From a virus: a stretch of 28,751 nucleotides of DNA. Positions 17,477 through 25,778 of this stretch are shown one piece after another (position 1 is the stretch's first letter; each line of letters begins with the position of its first letter). The position numbers and the translations under genes were made by a program. The stretch is taken from positions 1-28,751 of the IMG/VR virus record IMGVR_UViG_3300034106_004770. One strand, 5' to 3'. The notes under the pieces are model-generated. The model was not told where the DNA came from and searched no databases. It worked only from the letters and a program-made list of their open reading frames with translations.

Positions 17477-17508
17477 AAAAAAGAGCCAGCTTGCTGGCTG
17501 GCCCTTTT
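17477..17508 (-). terminator. Intrinsic terminator inside the late block, after the capsid genes
   Basis: On the minus strand GGGCCAGC (17504-17497) and GCTGGCTC (17490-17483) form an 8-bp stem with one G-T pair around a 6-nt loop (17496-17491), followed by six T residues (17482-17477). It lies between the 64-aa gene and the 121-aa gene. An intrinsic terminator here would make capsid transcripts more abundant than tail transcripts, with partial read-through. Confidence 0.75.
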
Positions 17509-17515
17509 CTTATTC

Positions 17516-17710
17516 TCAGCCAGTAATCAATCTGATCCGAGAAATTTCTTGCACCAGTTTGGTTGCGGCAAGCTCATCTACTGTCACCTGGCCAGTAGTA
17601 GCATTTGGAGTCAGAGCAGTGGCAGAGCCATTAGTCCGAATCGTAATGCTACTGATGTAGCCAGAATCAGTAGAAAGCATGCCAGGAGTGTTCACTTGAA
17701 TCACTGCCAT
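17516..17710 (-). CDS. Small hypothetical protein downstream of the capsid gene
   Basis: This 64-aa protein is predicted to be beta-rich in its first half (MAVIQVNTPGMLSTDSGYISSITIRTNG), then has a helix (VDELAATKLVQEISRIRLITG). It lies 15 bp after the major capsid gene and has a good Shine-Dalgarno (GGGAGG) a few bases before the ATG. A capsid-associated role (decoration or small head protein) is possible from its position. Nothing in the sequence decides it. It is the last gene before the terminator, so it is likely made at the same level as the capsid protein. Confidence 0.55.
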   Translation of the reverse strand: MAVIQVNTPGMLSTDSGYISSITIRTNGSATALTPNATTGQVTVDELAATKLVQEISRIRLITG

Positions 17711-17725
17711 GACATGCCTCCCTGA

Positions 17726-18925
17726 TTAGCCTGCAGCAGCCGCAGTGAAGTTGTACAGAATGCCGAACGCTGCCGGGTTCTTGATCGTGGAAGTCAACTC
17801 CGTGGTCAGCGTGCCACCTTCCGCGTCAATGCCGTTGTCAATCACCGCACCGCTTGCGTTGTAACCAGCGTCACTGGTCTTGCGCAGGTAAGCCAGAGAG
17901 AAGGCGTTCAGATCGGCAATCACAGCCATTTTTGCCCAGGTGGAGTTAGCACCATAGGCATTGAACAGCGGATGCTCAATCATCTCGAAAGTGCCACGCG
18001 GCGTGCGAAGCATGTCGAGTTGCAGACCCCACGACGTTTCAGTCGTCTGAATCTGGTAAGTAGCGTTCAGGCGCGCAATGTTGTGAATGACACGGCGAGC
18101 CGTGCCACCGACAAACATCGTGCGGATGTTGCCACCCTTCGGATCAGTGACCGTCTCCAGCGTCTTGTCCATAGCCGTTTCCAGCTGCGTCCAGTTCGTG
18201 GTGGCGCCCAGAGTCGTGATGTTGCCAGCAGCTGCGGTCGTCACACGAGCAACAATACCTTCCATCGTGTGGAAAGGCTGACCATTGCGAGTGCCCATAA
18301 ACTTCTGACCGAAGAACAGAGCTTTCTCAATCGCCATTGCGTGCAACGCAGCACAATCCTGCTTGCTTTCGCTGACATAGCCAGCACCAGCAATCTGCGG
18401 AATAGCAGCAGCAGTCTTGGTGACAGCCCAGCTATTGCGGAAGATCTGCGTGTTGTTGACGTAGCGCGTGGCAATGATCGAAACTGCCGACGGACGAACC
18501 GAACCTTCTTCAAAGGCGTTGCCGATGGTGCGCCACAGATCGCCGTTGTTAACAGCAGCTGCGGTAGTGGTGCCCACTGCACGAACCACAGTCAGCGTGG
18601 TAGCGAGCGGCGTGGCAGTGACCAGCACGATTTCATTCGTGCGCTCGTTCAGCAGCAGATCGCCAGGAACAATGTCAGTGTTCGACGCGACGGTCAGCGT
18701 AGTATCGCCAGACGTTGCCGACGCCGTCATCGTTGCCGACGGAAAAATCATCGTCTTCGAGAAGTAGCCATGCTCGATGTTGGCAGCCGTCTCATCTTTG
18801 AGAAGGGCAGTCAGGCCAAACAACGGAGCAGTACCATTCGGCATCAGCCGAGTGATAGCTTGAGCAAAGCTGACCGCATTCAGGTTTTGCGGTGCGCTTG
18901 CAGAAGAAAGAAGTCCAACAGCCAT
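17726..18925 (-). CDS. Major capsid protein, SU10 family (DUF5309-like)
   Basis: This 399-aa protein forms the icosahedral shell with an HK97-type fold. The family signature as I know it appears near the end: LTTELTSTIKNPAAFGILYN (residues 371-390), plus MAVIADLNAFSLAYLRKTSDAG before it. The N-terminus, residues 1-45, contains ALLKDETAANIEH. Residues 60-120 carry an insertion-like beta segment (SATSGDTTLTVASNTDIVPGD). The length is typical. The gene starts at 18925 with AAAGGAAC upstream. It looks C-rich at third positions compared with its neighbours, as expected for a highly expressed gene. The scaffold lies immediately upstream and the 64-aa gene follows 15 bp later. Confidence 0.82.
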   Translation of the reverse strand: MAVGLLSSASAPQNLNAVSFAQAITRLMPNGTAPLFGLTALLKDETAANIEHGYFSKTMIFPSATMTASATSGDTTLTVASNTDIVPGDLLLNERTNEIVLVTATPLATTLTVVRAVGTTTAAAVNNGDLWRTIGNAFEEGSVRPSAVSIIATRYVNNTQIFRNSWAVTKTAAAIPQIAGAGYVSESKQDCAALHAMAIEKALFFGQKFMGTRNGQPFHTMEGIVARVTTAAAGNITTLGATTNWTQLETAMDKTLETVTDPKGGNIRTMFVGGTARRVIHNIARLNATYQIQTTETSWGLQLDMLRTPRGTFEMIEHPLFNAYGANSTWAKMAVIADLNAFSLAYLRKTSDAGYNASGAVIDNGIDAEGGTLTTELTSTIKNPAAFGILYNFTAAAAG

Positions 18926-18950
18926 TTCAGTTCCTTTCGCGCTTATGCGC

Positions 18951-19727
18951 TCAATTCAAGTAAGAAGAAAAATCAGTTTCTTTTGGAGCACTTGCAGCTT
19001 GAGCAGCTGCGCGCTTGGGTGCAGTAAGCACTTCAGCCATCTGGGTGAAATACTGTTCTGCCTGCTGTTGCACCGCTTCCGGTGATAGTTGAGGATTGGA
19101 TTGAGCAATCTGCATTTTGACAGCGCCTAGCATCGGAGCAACTGCTGGATGCGACAACGCCTCATGATTAGTATTTTGACTTTTGATCTGAAAGTTTCTG
19201 ATGCGCGAATCCAGTGAGCCATTCACACGCTCCGCAGCAGTGCGGGCGCCGTGCTCAACAAGGCCATGAGAGAGTTGCGCAGCTGCTGCAAACGCCTCGC
19301 GCGCAGCGCTATTGATGGCTTCTGTAAAAGCCTGAGCATCTCCAGACAAGGCTTTCTGCAAAGTTTCTTGCGGAATGCCAGAAGCAAAATTTGCTTGGGC
19401 AATCTGCTGCCTGAAAGCAGAAGGATCCAGCGGACCAAGCAAAGGATCTTGAAGCGTTGGAGCCTTGGGAGCATTGGGGTCCGCAGGCTTGGGCTTGAAC
19501 ATGTTGGAGAAATTATCCAGCGGATTAACAGCTGCGTTGGAGCCGTTAACCATCTGCTGAGGATTTGCACCAGGATTCGCCGGAGCTTGCTGCATAGATG
19601 CAGGCAACCCAGTAGGATTCTGATTCATGTTGACAGGCGGAGTGTTCGCCGGTTGCGGAGTTGCCACAGGTGCAGGCGCCGGGGCCGGTGCATTGCCACG
19701 ACCAAAAATACCAGGAAGAAAAGCCAT
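18951..19727 (-). CDS. Capsid scaffolding protein
   Basis: This 258-aa protein has a Pro/Ala/Asn-rich, disordered N-terminus (residues 10-85, with APAPAPAPVATPQPAN) and a Gln/Ala/Glu-rich helical C-terminal half (residues 100-245: QQIAQANFASGIPQETLQKA, AREAFAAAAQ, PEAVQQQAEQYFTQMAEVL). This is the usual makeup of scaffolds, which line the inside of the procapsid and leave before packaging. It sits between the 97-aa gene and the major capsid gene, with a portal further upstream, which is the standard order. No protease domain is visible, so self-cleavage is not shown. The ribosome-binding site GAAAGG supports the start. Confidence 0.75.
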   Translation of the reverse strand: MAFLPGIFGRGNAPAPAPAPVATPQPANTPPVNMNQNPTGLPASMQQAPANPGANPQQMVNGSNAAVNPLDNFSNMFKPKPADPNAPKAPTLQDPLLGPLDPSAFRQQIAQANFASGIPQETLQKALSGDAQAFTEAINSAAREAFAAAAQLSHGLVEHGARTAAERVNGSLDSRIRNFQIKSQNTNHEALSHPAVAPMLGAVKMQIAQSNPQLSPEAVQQQAEQYFTQMAEVLTAPKRAAAQAASAPKETDFSSYLN

Positions 19728-19729
19728 GA

Positions 19730-20023
19730 TTACCTTTCAGTTTGCTCAGGAGTTGCGAGAGCTGTAAGCAGCTCAGATTGAAGCTCTTGATAAGCATCCA
19801 CAAAACTGCGGAGCCTTTCGTGAGCCAGGATTGCTTCCACTTGCTTCCCTGGATCGGGATTATATGGAAGTTTGCTCTCTACGAGAGCGCTTGCATACGC
19901 CTCAATTTTGTTTTGAAGATACGCAAGGAACAAAGGAGAGACTTGCATTGCAAGGTTCTCATCCTCTGGACTCAGTGTGAGCCGGCAAAACCTACTGCCG
20001 GCATCAAGTGTTACTGTTCTCAT
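19730..20023 (-). CDS. Hypothetical protein between portal and scaffold
   Basis: This 97-aa protein overlaps the portal stop by 4 bp (ATGA), so it is translationally coupled to the portal gene. The first 25 residues are beta-like (MRTVTLDAGSRFCRLTLSPED) and the rest is helical (LFLAYLQNKIEAYASALVESK, AHERLRSFVDAYQELQSELLTAL). It may take part in head assembly, because of its position and coupling, but no family was recognised. Confidence 0.65.
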   Translation of the reverse strand: MRTVTLDAGSRFCRLTLSPEDENLAMQVSPLFLAYLQNKIEAYASALVESKLPYNPDPGKQVEAILAHERLRSFVDAYQELQSELLTALATPEQTER

Positions 20024-21936
20024 GCTGGTTGCGCTGTTGGCGCTTGCGGCGGTTGTTGAGCTGCAGAAGTCTGTTGGAGAGTCTGCAGGAATTGCTGCTG
20101 CTGTTCAGGACTGCGCTTGAAATCTTCAAGCCAGTATGCACCCTGCAACTTTGCCCAGTACAGGAACATACCAAGCACATCGTATTCTGTGCCGACTGCA
20201 GGCAGCGCCTGAGCAGTCTGCAAGAACACAGTCAGCAGATTGGAGTTGAGCATCTTCTCAGCAGGAAGTTGCCCGTCTGTGAGTTTGAACTCAAGAATTG
20301 CTTGACGCAGCGCCACAGGATCAACATCCACCATTGAGCGCTCTTCTCGGTTGAGAATAGTGCCAGGTTGCTGATATTGAAGCGTGTTTGACTTGACAAT
20401 CTCTTTGACTGGAGTCATGAACTGATGCTCAATCGTCAGCGAGCAAAGCTGCTGGCGCGAGTTCGAGTTCAACATCGTGGTTTCAAACTCAGTCTTAGTT
20501 TTGTTACCCTTCTGGAACTGGCCACGATCCACTTTGTTCTGCCCTGTGGCTTGATCCGCCATTGCAGAAATCATTTCAGACATCTGAATATTGGTGCCAG
20601 AATTGTCCTCACGATACGGGATCTGGTACACGGCCCGGGCCATAGCGTTATCATCTTTGGCCAGCGAAGCATTACGCAGCGGAATCCGGCTAACACTAGA
20701 AACTGCGTCAATATCTTTCTTGTCAATGAGTCTGGGATTGTAAATCAGACGATCAAAGACAAGCCGCCGCTTGGATTCCAGCGAAATATTCCACAAAGCA
20801 GAGCCCATGTCTTGGAATGGCAGCGCATTGTCAAGCATGGATTGCGTCTGATAGCCCAAGCCATCTTCATGCGGCTGCATGATGACCGTGGGAAGATAAT
20901 CGTATCCGACATTCAACTCTTCTACAAAAATCACAACAGACCAGTTAATAATGATCCCATGGTACAATTTAACTTGATTTCCACGCGCACCAAAATCTGA
21001 CGGCAAGGCACGGCAGAAAAAGTGCGTCATCAAGTAGTGATCACGGTACTCAAGTTTGTTATTACTCGAACCCGCCAAGCCCATCCATTGGCCCCAGTTA
21101 TTGGTGCCGTACTGCAGCTGGGACAGGTTAAGATACTTGTTGATTTCTGGAATGTAATAATTTATGGCAGACGAATCATCTTGGGAAGATCCAGTGAAGG
21201 GAGACTTGAATGCCTCAGCTGCGCTAGTCGTCTTTTGACTGTCAAGGACAGAAAACAAGCGCTTGAGCTGAATCCGGCTGATGATCTCATTGTAGCCAAA
21301 ATACTCACCATCCGTGTGCAACTGCGCAGGCGCCACGGTCATGTCCATAAAGCAGTTGTACGGGTCAACACGCTTGATGCAGTTTCCACCGTAGGAATAG
21401 TCTTTTAGTGCAGCAAGGCCTGCAGCAGAGATACTGGTGTCTGTAACAATGGATTTGAGCGGAGTCTTTTTCCACTCAACAACTGCCGCACCAAAATTAT
21501 ATTTGAAGCCGTCACGGAAAATTTTCATCAGCTCCCGTGCCCAGCCATAACGAATAGACTGATCGCCGAGCGCAGTTTCAAACTGCATGGCAAGAGACTG
21601 ATTCTGCGGCGTAGATACAACGCCAAAAATTGGATAAGACGTCAGAAAGACACCAGTCTGATAAGCAACTGCAGATTCAATCTGGGGCATGACAATGGGC
21701 ACAGTCATGTCTTGAATCTTACGAGCGTCTCCAAGCATGTTTGCACGGACAGCTTTAATGTGCTCATCCGTGACATTGAGCTGGCGCTGATATGCTTTGT
21801 CACGATAACGCAAAAGACTGCGGAAATCGGAAAGAGATGAATTGCTAAGACGCCAAGCGCAATCTTTTGCGTATTGCAAAAACTCCTTGCGCTGCTCGAT
21901 GTTCAGAGTGTTGACGAGAGAAATGCTCGTTGCCAT
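20020..21936 (-). CDS. Portal protein
   Basis: This 638-aa protein forms the portal ring, through which DNA enters and leaves the capsid. Typical portal features are an N-terminal helical clip/wing region (residues 30-100: YRDKAYQRQLNVTDEHIKAVRANMLGD), MVPIVMPQIES-type segments and a core YNFGAAVVEWKK (about residue 150). A metal-free DPYNCFMDMTVAP segment (about residue 192) and long C-terminal helices with Gln-rich ends (QQQQFLQTLQQTSAAQQ) follow. The length is in the usual 500-750 range. It lies between the large terminase and the scaffold. AAGGACTCC precedes the ATG. Confidence 0.8.
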   Translation of the reverse strand: MATSISLVNTLNIEQRKEFLQYAKDCAWRLSNSSLSDFRSLLRYRDKAYQRQLNVTDEHIKAVRANMLGDARKIQDMTVPIVMPQIESAVAYQTGVFLTSYPIFGVVSTPQNQSLAMQFETALGDQSIRYGWARELMKIFRDGFKYNFGAAVVEWKKTPLKSIVTDTSISAAGLAALKDYSYGGNCIKRVDPYNCFMDMTVAPAQLHTDGEYFGYNEIISRIQLKRLFSVLDSQKTTSAAEAFKSPFTGSSQDDSSAINYYIPEINKYLNLSQLQYGTNNWGQWMGLAGSSNNKLEYRDHYLMTHFFCRALPSDFGARGNQVKLYHGIIINWSVVIFVEELNVGYDYLPTVIMQPHEDGLGYQTQSMLDNALPFQDMGSALWNISLESKRRLVFDRLIYNPRLIDKKDIDAVSSVSRIPLRNASLAKDDNAMARAVYQIPYREDNSGTNIQMSEMISAMADQATGQNKVDRGQFQKGNKTKTEFETTMLNSNSRQQLCSLTIEHQFMTPVKEIVKSNTLQYQQPGTILNREERSMVDVDPVALRQAILEFKLTDGQLPAEKMLNSNLLTVFLQTAQALPAVGTEYDVLGMFLYWAKLQGAYWLEDFKRSPEQQQQFLQTLQQTSAAQQPPQAPTAQPA

Positions 21937-21968
21937 TTGGAGTCCTTGGTTGGAGGCGTCAGCCGAAA

Positions 21969-23441
21969 TTAATACGGCAACGCCAGTGTATCCGCGTGCG
22001 TAGCAGACACATTTTCAGAATCTACATCAAAGATCGTTTTTACAATCAGGTGCGGGTACTCACGCATGAGTTCATCCACATAGCCGATTGGATCAATGAT
22101 ATCGTCTACATTACTGATCTTGAGTGGATTCCAGTCCATGATCTGCGACAGGACTTTGCTGCGCACATTTGGATGCAGGTAAATTTCGCCTGAGATCAGC
22201 CGTAGCAGGCCGCGCTTGATACGATTATTCTTAGCCTGCCCTTTGGGACTGAGTTCTACAAACTCAAAACCAGAAATGCCTTCTTTTTCGCAATAAAATT
22301 CAAACCAGTAAAGGAGCGTAGATTGATACGCTACACCTTCCACAGCTATGAGTCGCGTGCCGCGTTCCAGTGCCAACCGAATGGCAGCCTGTATTGTCTC
22401 CAGTGGAGAGAATGTCCCATGAAGTAGATCATCAAATACGGGTTTACCATCACAAACGCTGTAATGGCTAATAGTACAGTCATCTGATGTTTTCTTTCCG
22501 GCGGAGGGGTCAATGATGATGAACGAACCTTCGGAATCTGCATCGTGATAATAAGATGGCAGGACTGGAATGCGAGAAATATCAATTCCACTCGCTGCTG
22601 CAATATCGGTGCTGTTCAGAATTTCTGAAATAAAGATGTCTGCATGGCCAAGTTCAGAGTCAGACTGATATTCGCTGATCAGTTCTTCGATTGGCCGCAA
22701 TTCTTCCCAAAGACTTGTGCCATCTGCAAGAATGCCACCGACGATAAAAGAAGTCCACTGAGTATTGTGCTTGAGCTTTTCAAGAATACAGTTTTGCGGG
22801 TACATGTTTCCAACATAGATGTATGTACACCCATCATTGGAACGAGCTTTCATCAGCGTACCCAAAATCCACTTTAGGAGTTGGTCACTGAGGTCTTTGT
22901 TCTCAGATGTTTCACGTTTTTGCACGTCATCCATAATGATGACATCTGGGCGCTTGTTTTTTCTGTTAATCCCGCGGACTGCAGTGCCAGCGCCAATGGC
23001 CCGGAGAATAATGTTGCGACCGCGAAAATGAAATACTTTTAAAGCCTGCGTGTCAACTTCTATCTGTGCTTGCCAGTTACCAAACAATTTGCGGATATTA
23101 GGACTGCCCAAAAGATCACAAATATCTGAGAGTGTATTAACGGCTAGGTCTTCACTAGCGCCAACGATCAAAATAAATTGCTTGTGCGAAAAAAGAATAT
23201 ACCATAGGCACAGGAGCTTGACAAAAGTAGTTTTTGCAAAGCCCCGTGGAATACCTATGGCATATCGTTCTAGCTTCTTTGTAAAGCTAGTTAAGAGTGA
23301 GAACAGTGTAATATAAAATGGCGGAAAGGAATATGTGAATTCCTCTGGCGCAGCCAACATTCCCAGGAAGTTTAGATCTCTACGAGAGAGCTCCGCTGCT
23401 TCCTGAGATGATGTTCCTAGTTCAGTAGTATTAGCAGTCAT
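21969..23441 (-). CDS. Terminase large subunit
   Basis: This 490-aa protein is the packaging motor (ATPase plus nuclease). Walker A-like IPRGFAKTT spans residues 64-72 and Walker B VIIMDD residues 167-172, with a YVGNMYPQ motif near 209. The nuclease domain has IIIDPSAGKKTSDD (residues 308-321; D311), AVEGVAYQST (residues 366-375; E368) and the final acidic cluster DDIIDPIGYVDEL (residues 446-458). The length is normal. The start is TAATG-coupled to the 99-aa gene and the Shine-Dalgarno is weak, so coupling may be important. It is separated from the small terminase by about 2.4 kb of fibre genes. Confidence 0.93.
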   Translation of the reverse strand: MTANTTELGTSSQEAAELSRRDLNFLGMLAAPEEFTYSFPPFYITLFSLLTSFTKKLERYAIGIPRGFAKTTFVKLLCLWYILFSHKQFILIVGASEDLAVNTLSDICDLLGSPNIRKLFGNWQAQIEVDTQALKVFHFRGRNIILRAIGAGTAVRGINRKNKRPDVIIMDDVQKRETSENKDLSDQLLKWILGTLMKARSNDGCTYIYVGNMYPQNCILEKLKHNTQWTSFIVGGILADGTSLWEELRPIEELISEYQSDSELGHADIFISEILNSTDIAAASGIDISRIPVLPSYYHDADSEGSFIIIDPSAGKKTSDDCTISHYSVCDGKPVFDDLLHGTFSPLETIQAAIRLALERGTRLIAVEGVAYQSTLLYWFEFYCEKEGISGFEFVELSPKGQAKNNRIKRGLLRLISGEIYLHPNVRSKVLSQIMDWNPLKISNVDDIIDPIGYVDELMREYPHLIVKTIFDVDSENVSATHADTLALPY

Positions 23442-23740
23442 TATGCTGGCGTGCTGCCTGCCATGTCAGGTTGATTTGCAACCCAGTTGTAGCACTTTGC
23501 CAAGAACTCAGTGCCAACCTGAGCTTCAATTTCCTCAAGCGGTGCAGGATAACGGCGAAAATCTACTGGATGTGTAGCCTCAGTTGGAGTACTAGTGCCG
23601 TATGCAGTAACATCAATAATTACAATAAATTTATGCTCCAAGAGTCGCTGCCGCATAATAGATGCGGACACTACTCGAAAATACGCGCCTGAAAACGGCA
23701 CACCAAATTGCGTGGTTTGAATGTCAAGCTCGAGTGCCAT
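23441..23740 (-). CDS. Hypothetical protein coupled to large terminase
   Basis: This 99-aa protein overlaps the terminase start by one base (TAATG). It has MALELDIQTTQFGVPFSGAYFRVVSASI at the start, then a beta/helix mix (HKFIVIIDVTAYGTSTPTEATHPVDFRRYPAPLEEIEAQVGTEFLAKCYNWV). A strong AAGGAGCC lies before its ATG. Similar short proteins near fibre genes in other phages are small virion or chaperone proteins, but I do not recognise a family. Its coupling to terminase hints at matched expression only. Confidence 0.55.
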   Translation of the reverse strand: MALELDIQTTQFGVPFSGAYFRVVSASIMRQRLLEHKFIVIIDVTAYGTSTPTEATHPVDFRRYPAPLEEIEAQVGTEFLAKCYNWVANQPDMAGSTPA

Positions 23741-23749
23741 GATGGCTCC

Positions 23750-25138
23750 TTAGATGTAAATTACTTCACAGGTTTCGACGGTAGCTACCCATCGTATGTT
23801 AAGTCCAGTGCCGCCAGTTGCAGTCACAGCAAGACCTCCATTTGTGGTGTCTACCGACAACGCCAAAGTCCAGCCAGGAACGTTACTGATTGCAGTAACA
23901 GTAGATGCCACAAGCGTTGTAGTTGCAGCGGTTAAATCCCGCCGGATCAATCCTTCAAGTTTCCAGGCTGCAGACTGCGTACCGGCAGACGTTTGCTGTC
24001 GAGCAACAACAAGACCCGTAAATGTATGCGCACTGTTGTTGGGAAGGATCACCTGGTTAGTCACCCCAGGGGAAGTAGAGCCATCCGTTGTCAGTACCCT
24101 GGGAGTTGTGCCAGCTGTTTGGTTTCTTAGAACGAATGTACCTTGTTGGCCGTCTCCAGCCGATGCAAACGCCCCAGAAGCATATGCAAGCTTACCCTGG
24201 ATTGCTGGGCGCGAATATGTACCAAGTGCTAATGTATAGTTAGCGTCAGCAACGCTCGCAAATCCAAGAGCCACAGAGCCACTGCCAGCAGCAGTTGTAG
24301 TGCCGTGGCCAATGGCTATAGCATCAGCTGCCGTAGCTGTTGCCAGCTGCCCAATAGCAATTGCCCGGGTAGCTGTAGCTTTTGCCCTATCACACAAAGC
24401 AATGCTTGATGTGCCTGTTGCGCCAAAACTTGTACTGTTATTTGCGATTGCAACCGCAAACGCGTCATTCCCGCTTGCATACGATGACCCCAAAACTATA
24501 GATCCGGGGCCTATTGAAACTCCTCCATTGCCAGTTCCACCTAATCCTATTGCAGTAGAATAGCTTCCGCTTGCAGTTGCCTTTGACCCATACCCGCCAA
24601 TAGCAACAGACGCAAGTCCGCTGGCAGTAGAATATCCTAGAGCAAGCGAATAAAGACCGGATGCTAAAGCATTATTTCCAATTGCTACAGCCGCCGTCGC
24701 TTGAGCCTCAGCGCGGGTAGCACTAGGCATATTTTCGGCGTAGGCCCGCATTGCTCTCTTGCCAACAACCTGCCAGTTTGTAGCTCCTTCGCCGTAAATT
24801 TGTATGCCCTCTCCCGGACGCAAAATAATCGAAGAAAATCCGTCAATACTGGAACCGGCCAAGGTAATAGTGCCAGTTCCAATATTGTTAATCCAGCAGT
24901 TGAACCCCGCATCTAGCGTCGCGGAGTTTGGCAATGTAATAGTAAAAGTATTTGCTGTGCAATTAATGATTCGGCCGTTATAAAACGCAATCATCGTAAA
25001 CGCGGCCGAAACGTTAATAGCTGCATAATTAATATTGGCGCCGTTAATAGGCCGAGGAAGACTGTATTGGTCGGCAGCCCCAGGCGCACGCAACTGCGGC
25101 GTGGTCGGATCAAGAGCTACAATTTGAAAATCTGCCAT
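23750..25138 (-). CDS. Tail fibre with YadA-type head repeats
   Basis: This is a 462-aa protein. Residues 1-130 form an N-terminal attachment-like and beta part (ADQYSLPRPINGANINYAAINV...TFTITLPNSATLDAGFNCWINNIGTGTITLAGSSIDG). Residues 148-308 contain about ten tandem units of the AxAxGxxAxAsg type (VAIGNNALASG, LALGYSTASG, VAIGGYGSKATASG, AIGQLATATA, AIGHGTTTAAG, VALGFASVA). These are the left-handed beta-roll head repeats known from trimeric autotransporters such as YadA and found in some phage fibres. Residues 330-462 are a C-terminal beta domain ending WVATVETCEVIYI. It is probably trimeric and may bind the host or help adhesion. There is no autotransporter anchor and no signal peptide, which fits a virion protein. 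Confidence 0.78.
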   Translation of the reverse strand: MADFQIVALDPTTPQLRAPGAADQYSLPRPINGANINYAAINVSAAFTMIAFYNGRIINCTANTFTITLPNSATLDAGFNCWINNIGTGTITLAGSSIDGFSSIILRPGEGIQIYGEGATNWQVVGKRAMRAYAENMPSATRAEAQATAAVAIGNNALASGLYSLALGYSTASGLASVAIGGYGSKATASGSYSTAIGLGGTGNGGVSIGPGSIVLGSSYASGNDAFAVAIANNSTSFGATGTSSIALCDRAKATATRAIAIGQLATATAADAIAIGHGTTTAAGSGSVALGFASVADANYTLALGTYSRPAIQGKLAYASGAFASAGDGQQGTFVLRNQTAGTTPRVLTTDGSTSPGVTNQVILPNNSAHTFTGLVVARQQTSAGTQSAAWKLEGLIRRDLTAATTTLVASTVTAISNVPGWTLALSVDTTNGGLAVTATGGTGLNIRWVATVETCEVIYI

Positions 25139-25147
25139 GATGAGTCC

Positions 25148-25354
25148 TTACGCAACAGTGTACGAAGTGCCAGCGCTGTCTAGCACAGTTTTTGTGACAG
25201 TGTAACTCGTGCCTGCAGAGTCAAGAATAGTAGTAGGTGCAGAATAACTAGTGCCTGCGGAATTTAGCACAGTAAAATTACCGCCAGGCGGCGGGCCACC
25301 TGCAATGGCATCGCGTAGCCTAGTTAGTGCTAAACTAAGACTTGACAGCTGCAT
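25148..25354 (-). CDS. Small triple-repeat structural protein
   Basis: This 68-aa protein has a helical start (MQLSSLSLALTRLRDAIAGG), a short Pro/Gly hinge (PPPGGN), then three near-identical 14-residue units: VLNSAGTSYSAPTT, ILDSAGTSYTVTKT and VLDSAGTSYTVA. The units are beta-like and resemble a small fibre or knob. It lies between the spike-base and fibre genes, with a weak Shine-Dalgarno but tight spacing (6 bp from the previous stop). It may be a tail accessory; the function is unknown. Confidence 0.6.
   Translation of the reverse strand: MQLSSLSLALTRLRDAIAGGPPPGGNFTVLNSAGTSYSAPTTILDSAGTSYTVTKTVLDSAGTSYTVA
25151..25270 (-). repeat. Three coding repeats with 14-residue period
   Basis: The three SAGTSY-containing units of the 68-aa protein have a 42-bp period (residues 29-42, 43-56 and 57-68). 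The amino acids match better than the bases, because the codons used differ. This suggests either old duplication kept by selection on the protein, or drift at silent sites. Confidence 0.75.
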
Positions 25355-25360
25355 GATTGC

Positions 25361-25594
25361 TTACCAGAGGGCAACAATGTTAGATGCCGTGGTACCAGTA
25401 GCATTCACACGCGTACATTGAACTGGAAGAATTCCAACAGCCACTGTGTTAAAAACTACAGTACCATTCAGCATCACAACAGAGATGTTTCCAGTTGTAC
25501 CTACATAAAGTGAGCGTGTAGGTGCAGCAAGGTTGATTGAATCAGAAGGAGTAACGGCAGCGCCGTAACGTGCAGGATCACTGACATTGCTCAT
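25361..25594 (-). CDS. Spike-base-like protein (RcGTA Rcc01079-like)
   Basis: This 77-aa protein is predicted to be all-beta. Its pattern is ...AVTPSDSINLAAPTRSLYVGTTGNISVVMLNGTVVFNTVAVGILPVQCTRVNATGTTASNIVALW. It strongly resembles the spike-base protein family known from Rhodobacter gene transfer agent: 'AVTPSDTTDLAxxTRxLYVGxxGDVxVxxxxGxxVxFxxVPAGxxLPVxxxRVxATGTTAxDIVAL'. It may form the base of a surface spike or decorate the head. It is the first gene after the structured 286-bp gap. A family search is not possible here, so the name is based on pattern recall. Confidence 0.7.
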   Translation of the reverse strand: MSNVSDPARYGAAVTPSDSINLAAPTRSLYVGTTGNISVVMLNGTVVFNTVAVGILPVQCTRVNATGTTASNIVALW

Positions 25595-25629
25595 TTTAAC
25601 TCTCCACGAGTGCTTGGTTGATTAAAGAT

Positions 25630-25665
25630 AGTATAGATAGATAAAGATATTAAAAGCTAAGTCAA
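25630..25665 (-). promoter_or_regulatory. Possible sigma70-like promoter for the structural genes
   Basis: On the minus strand TTGACT (25665-25660) lies 16 bases from TATCTA (25643-25638), and a better TATACT box lies at 25635-25630 but at a 24-base distance. The region is AT-rich and 36-71 bp upstream of the spike-base ATG. The -35 is good and the -10 is only fair, so the evidence is modest. Confidence 0.3.
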
Positions 25666-25757
25666 ATCTACGCTCCGCTCCACTTCAGGCGCGCAGCCGC
25701 CATGGCTAGCTTACTTCGGTGACTAACCCCAATCAAGGCAAACCCTTCGGGCTCCGT

Positions 25758-25778
25758 AAAATTTGCTTCGCAAATTTT
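25758..25778 (-). repeat. Perfect 9-bp hairpin with GAA triloop
   Basis: On the minus strand the arms AAAATTTGC and GCAAATTTT are perfectly paired around GAA. The core GCGAAGC is the well-known extra-stable DNA mini-hairpin sequence. It is followed 4 bp downstream, in minus reading, by another GAA-loop hairpin (25753-25741). A run of T residues closes the arm, so a weak terminator role is also conceivable. Confidence 0.75.

Noticed and set aside
17972-19027. 351-aa plus-strand ORF opposite the capsid and scaffold genes
   Set aside because: It is the antisense of well-supported genes, Arg/Ser/Asn-rich, with no motif or ribosome-binding site.
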